From Phallusia mammillata (lineage: Eukaryota > Chordata > Ascidiacea > Phlebobranchia > Ascidiidae), in contig QLIY01000736.1 in assembly GCA_003260075.1 (NCBI GenBank), forward strand, positions 1 through 64,000: 64,000 bases of DNA, read 5' to 3'. Made by a program: the position numbers and the translations under genes. This document shows, in pieces, positions 22,412 to 35,151 of the stretch (position 1 is its first letter; the number at the start of each line of letters is the position of its first letter). The notes under the pieces were generated by a model. That model did not search any database, was not told the DNA's origin, and was given only the letters and a program-made list of their open reading frames with translations.

Positions 22412-25400
22412 CTAAAAAATGTTGAAGTTGAGCAAAAACAGTTGATGAAACATGAAATGAAGTGAGCTATTGCTGCCAGGCATAATGTTTAACCAAGTAT
22501 TGCACATCGAACAGTTTTAATATAATAACCTACGTTTTGACATCCCATATGAGACGCCTTCATCAGTAATGGCATACCTTGCAAGACACATTTCTTATAA
22601 ATCGTAAAATGTTCGCTGGGTCTAAACTTCATTATGACATACTATCTGCACATGATTCTACCTAAATTCAAGCATTTATTTATAAACATAAATCTCACGC
22701 AAAGGGGTATATCCGGATATCCAGGGAGTAATAAGTTAATCTCACAACCAGTTTCAAACTCTTGAATTTTATAATATAGTTTTGCACATAAGTATTTGTT
22801 TACACCTTTACAACTAGAGAGCATTGCATCTCTACTCATTTTCCTATCAACCCAAAATATCTCCAATATATTTCTGTGCCAGCAATTCTTTTAAGGAAAC
22901 TGTCAAAGCAAAATCTTACATCAAACAAGTGAGAAAACTTCTCCGGTGGTTTCCTTCTTCTTGTAATCCTCTTCCTCCCATCCGGAGTTTGCTCCATCCC
23001 TCCTCCTTCTCCTGTAACCTCCACATCTGCATCATTATCATCACCATCATCCGCATCCATTCCACAATCAGCACACTCCCTGTAAATATCACAATCATGT
23101 TTAAAACCAGAGTGGGAGTTGGACAAACTGAACTTCATCTGTTGGTGCAAATAATCAAAGCAGTGAATCTGATATTTTATATTTGGATAAGGTCAGAGTC
23201 GATTTGTAAAGAATAAACAAACATTTGTAATTTATAGTTACGGGTTTGTGCAAGTATTTAATCACACATGATTGTTTCCAATATATTGATTTTAAGTTTG
23301 AATAAGGCATCATTTCTTAAACATTTTCACTCTGAGTGCACTAATAAAACAACTAACATTTTTAGGGCAAACCAAAAGACTTAAATAGGATTAGGGTAGA
23401 AATGTAAGGAATAGATGTATGTAAGTTATAGCTATGTATTTGTTTTGCTTGCAGCTGATGCTATATCTTTGGGCAAGTATTTGAATCAAACATCATTATG
23501 TCCAATAAGTTCTGTTTGAATTAGGTTTAAATTGAGTTTTAGGGTCAGATTTCTGGTTGCTGCTCATACTGCAGGTTTGGATGAGCATTGTAACAACATA
23601 TCACAAATTTCAGTTTTCAAATACATAAATTTTGAATAACAACAGTTTAACTTATTTCAGCTTCAAAGTATTATTAGATTAACTCTGTGAAAACCCAAAC
23701 ATCGTGGTTGGCCATACACACTTAAGCAATGAAAGTAACGGAGGGGGGGGGGACAGCTTCGAAGTATCATCAGATTGACTCTGTGAAAATCCAAACATCG
23801 TGGTTGGCCATACACACTTAAGCAATGAAAGTAACGGACAAAACCAACTCAGTGAGAATTGAGCACATCTTACCACTGACAGAATCTGTTCGTCCGAGGC
23901 ATTGTTTTGTAAGGTGGATCACAACACCATATATGGAAATATTTCAAGCATTTCGTGCATGACATCATTTTCTCGGGACTCTGTGTTGTTCCACAAACTT
24001 TACAGGTTGGTGCCGCTAAACATATACAAGCAAAAAAAATTAGTACTTTACTTTAATAGAATGGGATAAAGAAAGTAGCTATGTATGAGGGAATAAAATT
24101 AAGGTGGGTTGAAATCAATTGGGTTTACATGCTATTTTTTGAACCTTAAAGTAAATTTACAAAATCACACAAAGCTTTTTAGTGTTTTTTCACAGTCAGT
24201 ATACCGTACATGTGGTTTGTAATCCTTTGCAATTAAAGAATTATGCTAATAACCGACATGCAAATAACTGATATTATTGTGACTTTTCAATAAGCCTAGT
24301 ATTGCATAAAGTGCTTACCTTTACTTGTTGTCGTGTTAGTAGTTAAAATTGTTGGCTGTTCTGAAACAGGAGTGTTGCCGTCCATTGTTGTGCGGACAAT
24401 CGCCGCAACCGAAGCTGTTTGTACAGGTTTTACCCCGTCAGCTTTGATAATCTTGTGCGATGGCAAAATTATGGGTTTTCTGATCGCTACGTTGTTTTTC
24501 TGAAAAAAATCCCCTTGCAATCTAACTAGCGATGATGTGGCGCCTCCTGATTGGCTGTTTGCCGATGGCACGAGTTTCCCCAAAGCTGCTAGGAGATCGG
24601 TTTTTGACATAAGTTGGGTCGATACCGGGACGATATAATTTCCCTTCAACTTCTCCGCTTGTTTTTTCTCCAACTCAACCAGTTCAAGTTTGACTGTGGG
24701 TGAGAAATCTCGTCCAACAGGAATTATCAATGATTTTGTTGGGGAAGTACCAGAAGGGGATTTAATAGAATTGCCAGGAGATTCTTGTTTTTCATTTTCC
24801 AAGAAAGCTGAAAAACATATTTACAAGTAGCAAAAATATCGGGTGCGAGGAAATTTAGAACACAAGGCTTACTCTTTTTTATGACTTGTTTTTTGTTTTT
24901 CAACCTCTTTTTCATGGATATTTTTTTCTTCAGATTCGACTTGTTTATGGATCGGGAAAAGTAGCTGATCTGAAAAGCAAAAAAGTTTTCACAGCAAGGG
25001 CATAACTATAAACGATTAGCATACCGAAATGTAAAACAAAGCAAATCAATCATGTTTAGCTTCAGTCAGAACTGGTCAACTTGTGCATGTAGGTGAAAAT
25101 CAATCAACATTTTTTCTCTTTCAATAGTTTCAATTTTGATCAAGTAATTAATATGCTTTGCTGCAAGCCAGCACGGTAACCAATAGCAACCAATCGGGGG
25201 GGGGGTGACTTGTTTATGGATCGGGAAAAGTAGCTGATCTGAAACGCAAAAAGTTTTCACAGCACAGTCATAACTTTAAACTCTTAGCATATCGAAATGT
25301 AAAACAAACGCAAAAACAAATCAATCATGTTCAGCTTCAGTCAGAACTGGTCAACTTGTGCATGTAGGTGAAAATCAATCAACGTATTTTCTCTTTCAAT

Positions 25401-27500
25401 AGTTTCAATTTTAATCAAGTAGTTAATATGCTTTGCTGCAAGCCAGCACGGTAACCAATAGCAACCAATCTTAACGCACCATTCTCTGCTGTTGTACGAT
25501 GTCTGTGTCGCTAACGGCAACGAGTTTATCAGGAGGTCGGTGTGACCTTCGCGTGACCCTACGACCTTCGGCAGTCACCAAACTTCCCCGACTGATGTCA
25601 TCCGAGTCTGAATCACTAGATGGCGCACACTTCGAGCATTGCCTGCAAAGTATTTTTTTTCAATTTGACAATAAAATAAAAATATCTTGGTTCATTACCA
25701 GCTTTGCAAAAAGATTTCACACAAATATTTTCTCAACTCACCAAAGACTGAACTTTGATTTTCTTGGCATTTGCAGGAGCGGAGGGTCAAGACAGTTTAA
25801 GTGAAACCACTTAAGGCAAATCCCACAATCGACCATCATGTGTTGATTGTTGTCGTCATGACAAATATCACACAATTTAAGTAGTGAGGAAGATTTGGAC
25901 ACTTTCGGGCTTCGACTTTTAATCTGAGAACAGACAACAATGAGTTACAGAAGTTTACTAATAATGTTGCTGACAAATACGCAGCCTAGAGACAAACTGA
26001 TAGCAAATCACCATCAGTTTGGATGCGACAGATTGGCAAAAAAACAAATACAGCTGAATAATGTGACTAAATCAAAAAGCTTTTGAAATGTTATTAACTG
26101 TAGAGGTAGACTGATCATTTTTTTTCAGGTTTGACACCAATTACAATCAGTGAAATTACTAAATATTGCAGCTGGTAATCGATCCATACCGATTAAACTG
26201 CACAGTTAGGCCCAAGCAAAGAATGTCATGTTAGATTGTGTAAATTTCTTCAGGTGAAAACCGAAATAATTTGTTTTTTCAATAAAAAAGCTTGTTCATT
26301 TACGTGTGGCACATAGGCATCGATTCCTGGGGTGGCTGGGGTTGCGTGCCTCCCCACTAAAAATCTCTGGGGTGGCAGCCATGGGGGGGGGGGAATCACT
26401 GGAGGGCGCACACTTCGAGCATTGCCTGGAAACAGAAAATTAAAAATTGACAATAAAAACATTTCTGTTCATTTCCAGCTTTCGCTTCTGCAGAATTGCA
26501 AAAATAATTTACACAAAAAAACTTTCCGCTTACCAAAGACTGAACTTTGATTTTCTTGGCATTTGCAGGAGTGGAGGGTCAAGACAGTTTAAGTGAAACC
26601 ACTTGAGGCAAATCCCGCAATCGACCATCATGTGTTGATTGTTGTCATCATGACAGATATCACACAATTTAAGTAATGAGGAAGATTTCGACATTTTCGG
26701 GCTTCGACTTTTAATCTGTGAACAGACAACAATGAGACAAAAGAAATTAATTACCAATCTGCAGTGTTATTGGCGAATAGGTAAGCATGAGATGAACTGA
26801 TATAATTCTGCAGCAAATCACTAACAATCTGTAATGTTTGTTAGGTAGCATGAGATGAACCAATACCCAATACTTCAGCAAATCCAGTTTGGATGCGACA
26901 GATTGGCGAAAAGCCAAATACAGCTGAATAATGTGACTAAATCAAAAAGCTTTGAAAAGTTATCAAACTGCTAAGGGAGACTGATAAGTTATTTCAGGTT
27001 TGACACCAGTTACAATCAGTGAAATTACTAACATTGTCGATAATCTGACAATCGCTCTATACTGATTAAACTGCACAGTTAGGCCCTTGCAATTTCATGT
27101 TAGATTGTGTAAGTTTAGGTGAAAACTGAAAATCAACATTTTTATCAAAAAAAGCTCTAACAAATGTTTAGCAGGTTACTTAGGTTTAAAATGACAAAAC
27201 CATTATTTGCCAGATTAAAGTTCTGTTTAACTCCATGTTGCATAATTTCCACATTTACTTACTGTTTCCTGTGAAGGTCTTTTTCGTTGTGGAGATTTGG
27301 AATCTGTCATCGTAACTTGTGGTTTCAGCTTCAGTTTCACCAAATCACCGCTGCAATTGACACAACATAAAAATCATACAACTTTAAATATGCAACAACT
27401 AATCATCAAAATTTGTATGTGATTGTACCTTTTGTTTTTCTGGTTTGCAACTGCCCACTGCTTCAGTGAGATAACATGTGAAAACAGATTTTGTGACAGT

Positions 27501-27531
<31 letters not shown>

Positions 27532-30500
27532 TTTTCTTTTGCCTTTAAACTCTCCAAGTTTTGTTGCAACTATGAACACAGGATGCAGGTTAAAACAGAA
27601 AAAAAGCAAAATGTGAAGAATATTTAGACTTATTTGGTTGGTGTGTATAAATTTACAGTTTAAAAGAAATTTTCCAGGGCTTCAAATCCAGTTAACAAAG
27701 GTTATTTTTTTGCTCCTACATAATGGTTTAAATTTAGTGATGTTAAAAATCTTGTTACATATTCTGCAAAAACACACTGCACAAACAATACAAATTATGC
27801 ACTTAATTTATAAAATATGAGATTGTAAAAAATGTGCAAACTGTACCAAAAAACGTTCTACATGAAATAAATGAAACATAAATGGGGGGGGGGTTGCAAA
27901 ATGAAAGTTCTGTTTAACTTGATGTTGCATAATTTCCACATTTACTTACTGTTTCTTGTGAGGGTCTTTTTCTTTGTGGAGATTTGGATTCCTTCATTGT
28001 AACTTGTGGTTTCAGCTTCAGTTTCACCAAATCACCGCTGCAATTGACGCAACATAAAAATCATACAAATAAGCATCAAAATTATTTGCGATTGTACCTT
28101 TTGTTTTTCTGGTTTGCGACGGCCCACTGCTTCAGTGAGATAACATGTGAAAACAGATTTTGCGACAGTTTTAATGTTTCATTTTCTTTTGCCTTCAAAC
28201 TCTCCAAGTTTTGTTGCAACTGTGAACACAGGATGCAGGTTAAAACAGAAAAAAAGTAAAATGTGAAATTTCAGTTTGTGTTGGTTTAGTGGCTTTCAAC
28301 ATTTTTCAATGAATTCTGCAAATTAAAGTAAATTCTTTGGAAGAAATTTCTCCTGGTTGGGAACCACTGTTTTAGTGGGAAGTTTAGCAGAAATAGCCAG
28401 TTAAGATTTTTAGTGTCTTATTTGGTTGGTGTGTATAAATCTAAAGTCTAGAGTAATTTTCCAGGGCTTCAAATCCAGTTTAAACCCTTTACCAAAAGTA
28501 ATTGTTCGCGCCTACATAATGGTTTAAGTTTGGCAAAAACTCTTGTTACCTGATACACAAAACATGCACATAATTTTGAAAAAATACAAACATTCTTGTA
28601 CAAACAAAATTGTTTTACATGAAATAAACAACACATAAAAATCTTATACTTGTTGATATTTGTTTCGATATTCCGACTCCAAACTTAGAAAGGGGGGGGG
28701 GTACTTGTTGATATTTGTTTCGATATTCTGACTCTAAACTTAGAAAGCGTTGATTTTCTTCGGACGACTGACGAAGGTGTTCGGTGTATTCCAAAATTCG
28801 TAATTCCCGGTCGGCAAAATGCGACGCAAACTCGGGTGTAAGAGCGGGAACCACATGGTGGCGCTTTCTTACATCAGAAGGGCGCGGAAAATATGATGTC
28901 TGTGGAAAAAATAATAACATAGCAAGTTTAAACTAGAAGAGTGGCTTTCTGATATACTTCCATTTTATATATTCGGGGGGGGGGTTATGGTTTGCATAAA
29001 CATACTGATACTACAATGTATAAAAAAAAAATGTTGGTCCCTGCATGACTTAGCTAGTTGTGCAAGTTAGCTATGGTCTTTAAATAAAGTGCTTTGACGA
29101 AAAATAAATAAATATACAGCAAGGTTGCAAATCCTATGTGTTGGTGGTGGAAAGTTGTTATAAATACCAAACACAGAGACATAGCAGGATTTCGTAATGC
29201 ATATGTCAACAAAAAGAATAGCAGGATTTATTTTGTCCATTTCCCTTCAGTTTTACATGCAGATGTAACTCGACAACCACCAACACACAAACTTTTCACT
29301 CACTGCAATGTTGATGTTTAACGCGGGGGGGGGGGAGGAAAATATGATGTCTGTGGAAAAAATAATAACATAGCAAGTTTCAAAAACTGTTTATGGTTTG
29401 CCAAACGCTGAGACATAGCAGGATTTATTTTGTCCATTTCCCTTCAGTTTTACGTGCAGATGTAACTCTACTATCACCAACACACAAACTTTTCACTCAC
29501 TGCAATGTTGATGTTTAACGCGTTTTTGGCTTTTTGTTGGAACATTCTCATGGCTGATGCGTTGGATGAGAGGTAGCGTTGTGGTGGATGACCTCTGAGT
29601 ACTAACGATGATGACTGTGATGGCTCATGATGAACGACTGCTTGTGAAAATAGAACCTAGAAATATAAAGGAGAATACTTTAAAGGTTGGTTGTTCAAAA
29701 CGGAGCCTACCATAGTTGCTTGAATAGCATTCTAACAGATAAAGGTGTTAGTTTTAGAATATCTCGATATATTCAGGATAACTTGAAGGTGTAACTGTTT
29801 AATAACAGTCACCAATGAAACATGGGAGAGAATACTGATTGCAGTTGTTAGAAATAGCAATTCAAGGGAAAATTCCAACAAAATCCAAACTCCGGTGCCA
29901 ATATTTTGAAACAGTTATAATTGATTCTGGTTCACTACATATCCAGTTTGCGGGGGGGGGGCAATAGCTTTCCAACAGATAAAGGTGTTAGTTTCAGAAT
30001 ATCTCGATATATTCAGAATAACTTGAAGGTGTAACTGTTTAATAACAGTCACCAATGAAACATAGGAGAGAATACTGATTGCAGTTGTTAGAAATAGCAA
30101 TTCAAAGGAAAATTCAAAAAAAATCCAAACTCCGGTGCCAATGTTTTGAAACAGTTATAATTGATTCTGGTTCACTACATATCCAGTTTGCAAATTTACA
30201 TTTATCTCAAAAGTTCAACTCAGCAAACTATTTGCTCTGTCAAAGTGTTAGAAAAACTGTACAAAACATTAAAGTAGTGTGGAAGAGATGAAGTTTGGCA
30301 AACAAAGAACTACAATGTTTTTTGTCTTGTTTTTAAGTTTTACCATATTTTTTCACCTTGTTATGATTTTCATCGATCTGCGCTTCCATTCGAAGTCGAA
30401 TCGATTCAAATGTTGTGATGTACAACTTCTGTGAGTGCGTCATAATTTCCTTCGTCACATGAAGCGGGGGGGGGGTCATATTTTTTCACCTTGTTATGAT

Positions 30501-33500
30501 TTTCATCGATCTTCGCTTCCATTCGAAGTCGAATCGATTCAAATGTTGTAATGTACAACTTCTGTGAGTGCGTCATAATTTCCTTCGTCACATGAAGCGG
30601 GCAATACACAAAGTAGGGGTCCGTTTCACTGGAAAAAAACAATAAGGAGTTTTTAAAAAAAAAAAATTGTCAAAAAAGTTAAGCAATAAAACGTAAAGAA
30701 AAGAAAATGACATTCAAATTAATTGTATCTTTTAAGTGGGACAATAATCAATGCACAAAAAACAAATTGGAAATACAAAACAAGGCATTGAAAAGGCAAT
30801 TCAGGGGGGGGGGGTTTTTCCAGGATTTCTAATGATGAAAGCAACCCTTAAGAAATCTAGTAAATATTCAAGCACATATATGTTGGTATTTTCACCTGTC
30901 CACATTGCTGTCGTTTTCTGATAACAATCCATATTTTTGTGCACAAGTAACATGGAAGAAAGGGGGGGGGGTTTTTTCCAGGATTTCTAATGATAAAAAC
31001 AACCCTTAACAAATCTGGTAATATTCAAGCACATATATGTTGGTAACTCACCTGTCCACATTGCTGTCATTTTCTGATAACAATCCATATTTTTGTGCAC
31101 AAGTAACATGGAAGAAACTCTTGCATAAACCAGCATCACATTTAATACAAATCCCTGTAATATATTTGAGTAACAGGATTAGTATCAGGAAACAGGAAGA
31201 TATGGTCAGGTAAGGCTGTTATGCAAACATTTTAAGGGGTAACAGTTTTAAGGGAACACTAAAACTCACATTTTACAGCTAAGGGGGTCAACTTACCTGT
31301 TTTCGACATTACAACATCATCACAGAGAATGCATTCTTTAGATCCGTAAAGCATTGTATTGAGCATTGAAAAATCAATCAAATTCTTTTCATTGAACACA
31401 TTCTTTCTCAAAATGTATCTAAACACAAAAAACATTTATTTTAATATTTTAACTATATTTTACTGCATATGTTTGCATTTTATGTTTGTAAACATACAAA
31501 TCTTGGGAACTGGGTTTTGCTGCAATCCTAGTTAATCACATACCAGTTATGTGTATATTCTGTTTTATTGCATAAGGACTAGGAGAATTACAATGTAGCG
31601 TATATTCAAGCTAATGCATTAAAGTAAATTGATTGTGTGATCCACTAGTATCAACTATATTAGAAATCCTAACCTACCTTGCACATATAACATGACACCA
31701 TTGTCCCGATGAGGTTTCTCGTAAACATCCATCCTGTGAAGGGCAGAAATCGCAATCCTGAGGGGGGGGGGTTCAACTATATTTTAACCCATGTGCGTGC
31801 ATTTTACTTACAAATAATGTAATTAGTATAGGTTGTTCTACACTATAATTTATTAGTGTTGCATGTGTGTAAACATAAAAATATCAGAAACATTTTTTTT
31901 TGTCAATAGCAGACCAGTTAAATGCTTATTTTGTTTTTTGCAAGGGAATTTACAATCCCAGAATGTAGCGTGTTGTATAAAAGTAAATTGATTGTGTGAT
32001 CCACTAGTATCAACCGTAATCGAAATCCTAACCCACCTTGCACATATAACATGACACCATTGTCCCGATGAAGTTTCTCGTAAACATCCATCCTGTGAAG
32101 GGCAGAAATCGCAATCCTGAAATCACGATAAGTTTAGCTTACAGTGGTTCCAGAATAGTTACATACAAAACTTATTTCCTACCTTTGATTTTTCACTGAG
32201 ACATGAACTGCAAAACCAATCGGGTTTGCTGTCAGGCTTGTTTCCATGGTAACAATCTACAGGCAAAGTTTTCTTTAGATATTGTTTAAAAGTGAAATAC
32301 ATGCCAGTTTTTTTTTAGTTTTTACAACAACACACATCATTACAAGTTGCCGGATTGTCATTGATGGCACAGACTTGCTGTAAAGGCTGTCTATACTAGA
32401 AGTATTAAACACATAACATATCACTGCAAAGCATTATAGGGCACCTCTAAACTATCAACCAAGAAAATAAATTTCCCCAAAGTTGAAGAAACCAAGTGGT
32501 ATTTTTTACTAAGTGCACCTCAAGTCATGATAGTAGTTTACAAAAAAATACAATTCGCAATTGAATAATTGAACAGTAGATTGAGTATCAGCAATTTATA
32601 CAACAGCCGCATATTATGACTGCAGGAAATCAACATAAATACACAAACACTCATACTGCAAGAAATCTACACACATAATATATAAGCTATTGGGGGGGGG
32701 GTTTTTCTCACCTTGATGCACAGCAATGCCACATTTGGAGCAAACTAGGATTTTGTTCGGATGTTGATTTTTCAAACAAATACAACACACAAGCTCTGGT
32801 TTGTTTAGTCCTTTCAAAACCTGAAACAGCAACAATTAAGTGACTGCGAATTTCACTAATAAAAATAACAAATAAATGTACTTTACACCAGAAATATATT
32901 TTTTACTTAAGTCCCTTCATGTATGTGCTAAAACAAGTCAAGTCCTTACCTTAAACCTCAACCTTAAACAGTTGAGATACTAAACTCACATTTTGTCTTA
33001 GGGGGGGGGGGTCCCTTCATGTACGTGCTAAAACAAGTCAAGTCCTTAGAAACCTCAACCTTAAACAGTTGAGATACTAAACTCACATTTTGTCTTAATA
33101 TTCTCCACTGCTTTGCGATCTTTTCTTGACTTTCCGACAAACTATTCTGAAATCGCTGGTGACTTGGTAAAAATCCAGCTGTACCGGGAAGTGTTGGCGC
33201 TACGACATCGTACTTGTGGCGGTGTTGGCGTGGCAACGATGAATGATGCTCTGTAGAGAAATCGTAAGTTGCGGAAAATGAATTAACACCAAACATCAAT
33301 TTGTACATACCTGATCGGGAATTACCTTCATGACGCGATTCAGTTTCTGCAAATAATTATTTATGAATGTAAATAGGTTTTATTGATTAATTGTTATGTT
33401 ATTGAAAGTGTAATGATACGAAACAAGCAAGAAATCTTAAATCTTGGGCCCTAAACAGCCCAAACATTTTTTAAGTATATATACCTAATATTTACTGCTT

Positions 33501-35151
33501 TAAAAATATCTTGGTGTGGTTTATTAACCAATTTAAAGAAAGTATAAGATTTGTTAATAGTAATACAAACACAACTTGTTTGAAATTTTAACATGTCAGA
33601 CTTCGAACCTCCATCGGAAGTCGATTTCGATGTTTCCGACGCAGATTCACTTTCTTCATCTGATTCACTTTCTAAAAAATCAAACAAACAATTTATTCAC
33701 AGCACACCAGTACAGTGACACAGCTTTCATCAATACTAGGAGTTGCCAACCATGCTTCTTTATTTATGTCACACAATTCAACAGTTGCATTTAACCAACA
33801 ATTTATTTAGTCCATCGTGGTTTCGTAACTTATTGTGTTCCACAATCACCCCATAATGTAATATGTTTCAAATTCATACGGTTTTAAATATTTCCCTTTT
33901 TTATCAGAAATGGTTATGTTACGAAAAACTAGTTGCTGACAGAAAAAGCTTGAAAAACGCTTATTAAAGAACTTGCTTTTTATGGGTCCCGTATCTTGTG
34001 AAACAATGTCACAATTGAAGTTTGCCAAGACCAGGTAAAATGCACTAACTGTTTATTATGTATTTCCATTAGAGTAAGACAAAAAAACATAAATGGCACA
34101 TGCAATGATGTCTACAAACCAATTATAGCTAACGGGGGGGGGGTAAGAAAGCTTGAGAAACACTGATTGAAAAACTTGTTTTTTATGGGTCCAGTATCTT
34201 GTGAAACAATGTCACAATTGAAGTTTGCCAAGAACAGGTGAAATGCAAAAACTGTGTGTTATTCATTTCCATGAAAGTAGAACAAAACAAAATAAATGAC
34301 ACATGCAATGATGTCTACAAACCAACTATAGCTAGCAACACACACTCACCAGATAGAAGAGTCGATTTATTGGCATTTATCTCAAAATCACAATCATCCT
34401 CTTCTTCATCCCCATCATTTTCCTCCTGCATGAGACGAAGAATATTCTCCTCTTGCAGTTTGATCTTCCGCTTCCCTGGAGCTCTACTCACTACAGGGAA
34501 ATACAAAAGAAAATGTTCAAGTATTTTAAATTATGGAAATTGGACAAATTGAATCAGTTTTAAATTTAAACACAAAAGCAAAGAGCGACTATGAATATTT
34601 GTCAACCGTAGATACTGCATATTGTTTTGACATGTAATAATCTCATCACATTGACTATAACCAGTGGTGGGATTCAGCTGGTCCGCACCGGTTCTATAGA
34701 ACCGTCTCACGAAATTTTATGAGATCAGGGGGGGGGGCAATCTCATCACATTGACTGTAACCAGTGGTGGGATTCAGCTGGTCCGCACCGGTTCCATAGA
34801 ACCGTCTCACGAAATTTTATGAGATCAGCGAACCGGTTAGCATTACCGGGTACTGTACCGGTTCTATAGAACCGTCTGAAATTTTATGAGATCAGCGAAC
34901 CGGTTAGCATTACTGGTTACTGTCTCAAAATTGACTTTTTGTAGCAGAACCGGCTGAAAAATATGACTTTTGTGATAGAACCGCCCGGCAGAAAAATATG
35001 ACTTTCGTGAGAGAACCAGCTGACAAACAAAATGAACCCACCACTGGCTGTAACTCAGTTTGTTTTGGTAAAAAAACTACTAGAATCTGTGATGACATAA
35101 TTAATTTCACACAAGTAGTAACTTACCCATTGATTTGTACATAAAACTCAT
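20258..35151 (-). CDS. PHF14: PHD finger protein 14 orthologue, 22 exons, long C-terminal extension
   Basis: Chromatin reader of the nucleus. Exons run 35127-35151, 34350-34490, 33609-33671, 33311-33346, 33087-33250, 32712-32820, 32183-32256, 32037-32116, 31297-31418, 31052-31154, 30490-30628, 29501-29656, 28705-28899, 28098-28219, 27950-28037, 26534-26715, 25480-25642, 24873-24969, 24319-24807, 23874-24015, 22920-23079 and 20258-22411. All phases agree, giving about 1667 residues (human about 950). Order: acidic Ser-rich N-terminus; PHD plus extended zinc-binding module (CCICLKNQHPNKILVCSKCG ... GICIKCDAGLCKSFFHVTCA); the conserved RKRHHVVPALTPEFASHFAD helix; a PHD (LCDICHDDNNQHMMVDCGIC); a PHD (TCKVCGTTQSPEKMMSCTKC); then a 717-codon Ser/Thr/Pro-rich last exon. 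The exon with donor gttcga at 33608 is the least certain. Several exons occur twice because of placeholders. Confidence 0.9.
22920..23079 (-). CDS. PHF14: PHF14 exon with basic GRKR motif after the last PHD
   Basis: Completes the last PHD (W-E-C-A-D-C) and continues through an acidic stretch to TPDGRKRITRRRKPPEKF, a close relative of the segment that follows the preceding PHD (TAEGRRVTRRSHRPPDKL, exon 25480-25642). Vertebrate PHF14 has one such segment after its second PHD, as I remember it. This exon therefore belongs to a repeated PHD-plus-basic-linker module. Confidence 0.8.
23655..23880 (-). repeat. Gap-flanked duplicate beside PHF14 PHD exon
   Basis: cagcttcaaagtattattag ... gaaagtaacgga (23659-23742) recurs at 23755-23838 with a few substitutions, around exactly 10 G. 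Confidence 0.75.
24940..26720 (-). repeat. Allelic copies of PHF14 exons 16-18
   Basis: Exon 16 occurs complete twice, at 26534-26715 and 25744-25925. The start of exon 17 occurs at 26394-26427 (cut by 10 G) and, complete, at 25480-25642. The start of exon 18 occurs at 25208-25240 and 24873-24969. Between the exon 16 copies I count 8 differences in 182 bases, only one of them changing a residue (Met versus Val). These are two haplotypes placed in series, not real tandem exons. Confidence 0.85.
27230..28260 (-). repeat. Allelic copies of PHF14 exons 14-15 around a 30-G gap
   Basis: Exon 15 occurs at 27950-28037 and about 27266-27353. Exon 14 occurs intact at 28098-28219 and as a version split by G 27501-27530. 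The intact copies were used in the gene model. Confidence 0.8.
28640..34760 (-). repeat. Serial allelic overlaps in the 5' half of PHF14
   Basis: Paired segments flank 10-G placeholders near 28692, 28976, 29325, 29952, 30466, 30805, 30963, 31760, 32692, 33002, 34135 and 34729. Examples: the exon 11 copy at 30343-30465 versus 30490-30628, the exon 10 copy at about 30900-30960, the exon 8 copy at 31680-31759, and the exon 5 end at 32970-32999. Between exons the introns show nothing else supportable. Confidence 0.8.
34762..35046. mobile_element. hAT-like MITE, family A copy 5
   Basis: Starts CAGTGGTGGGATTCAGCTGG, ends CCCACCACTG. Flanks actgtaac and gctgtaac match at 7 of 8 positions. The left end also exists as an allelic copy at 34670-34728 before a G-run placeholder. 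Lies in the first intron of PHF14. Confidence 0.9.

Noticed and set aside
25744-28219. Tandem duplicated PHF14 exons as mutually exclusive alternative exons
   Set aside because: Every pair is separated by a 10-G or longer placeholder, introns are duplicated along with the exons, and the differences are almost all silent, so allelic overlap is simpler.
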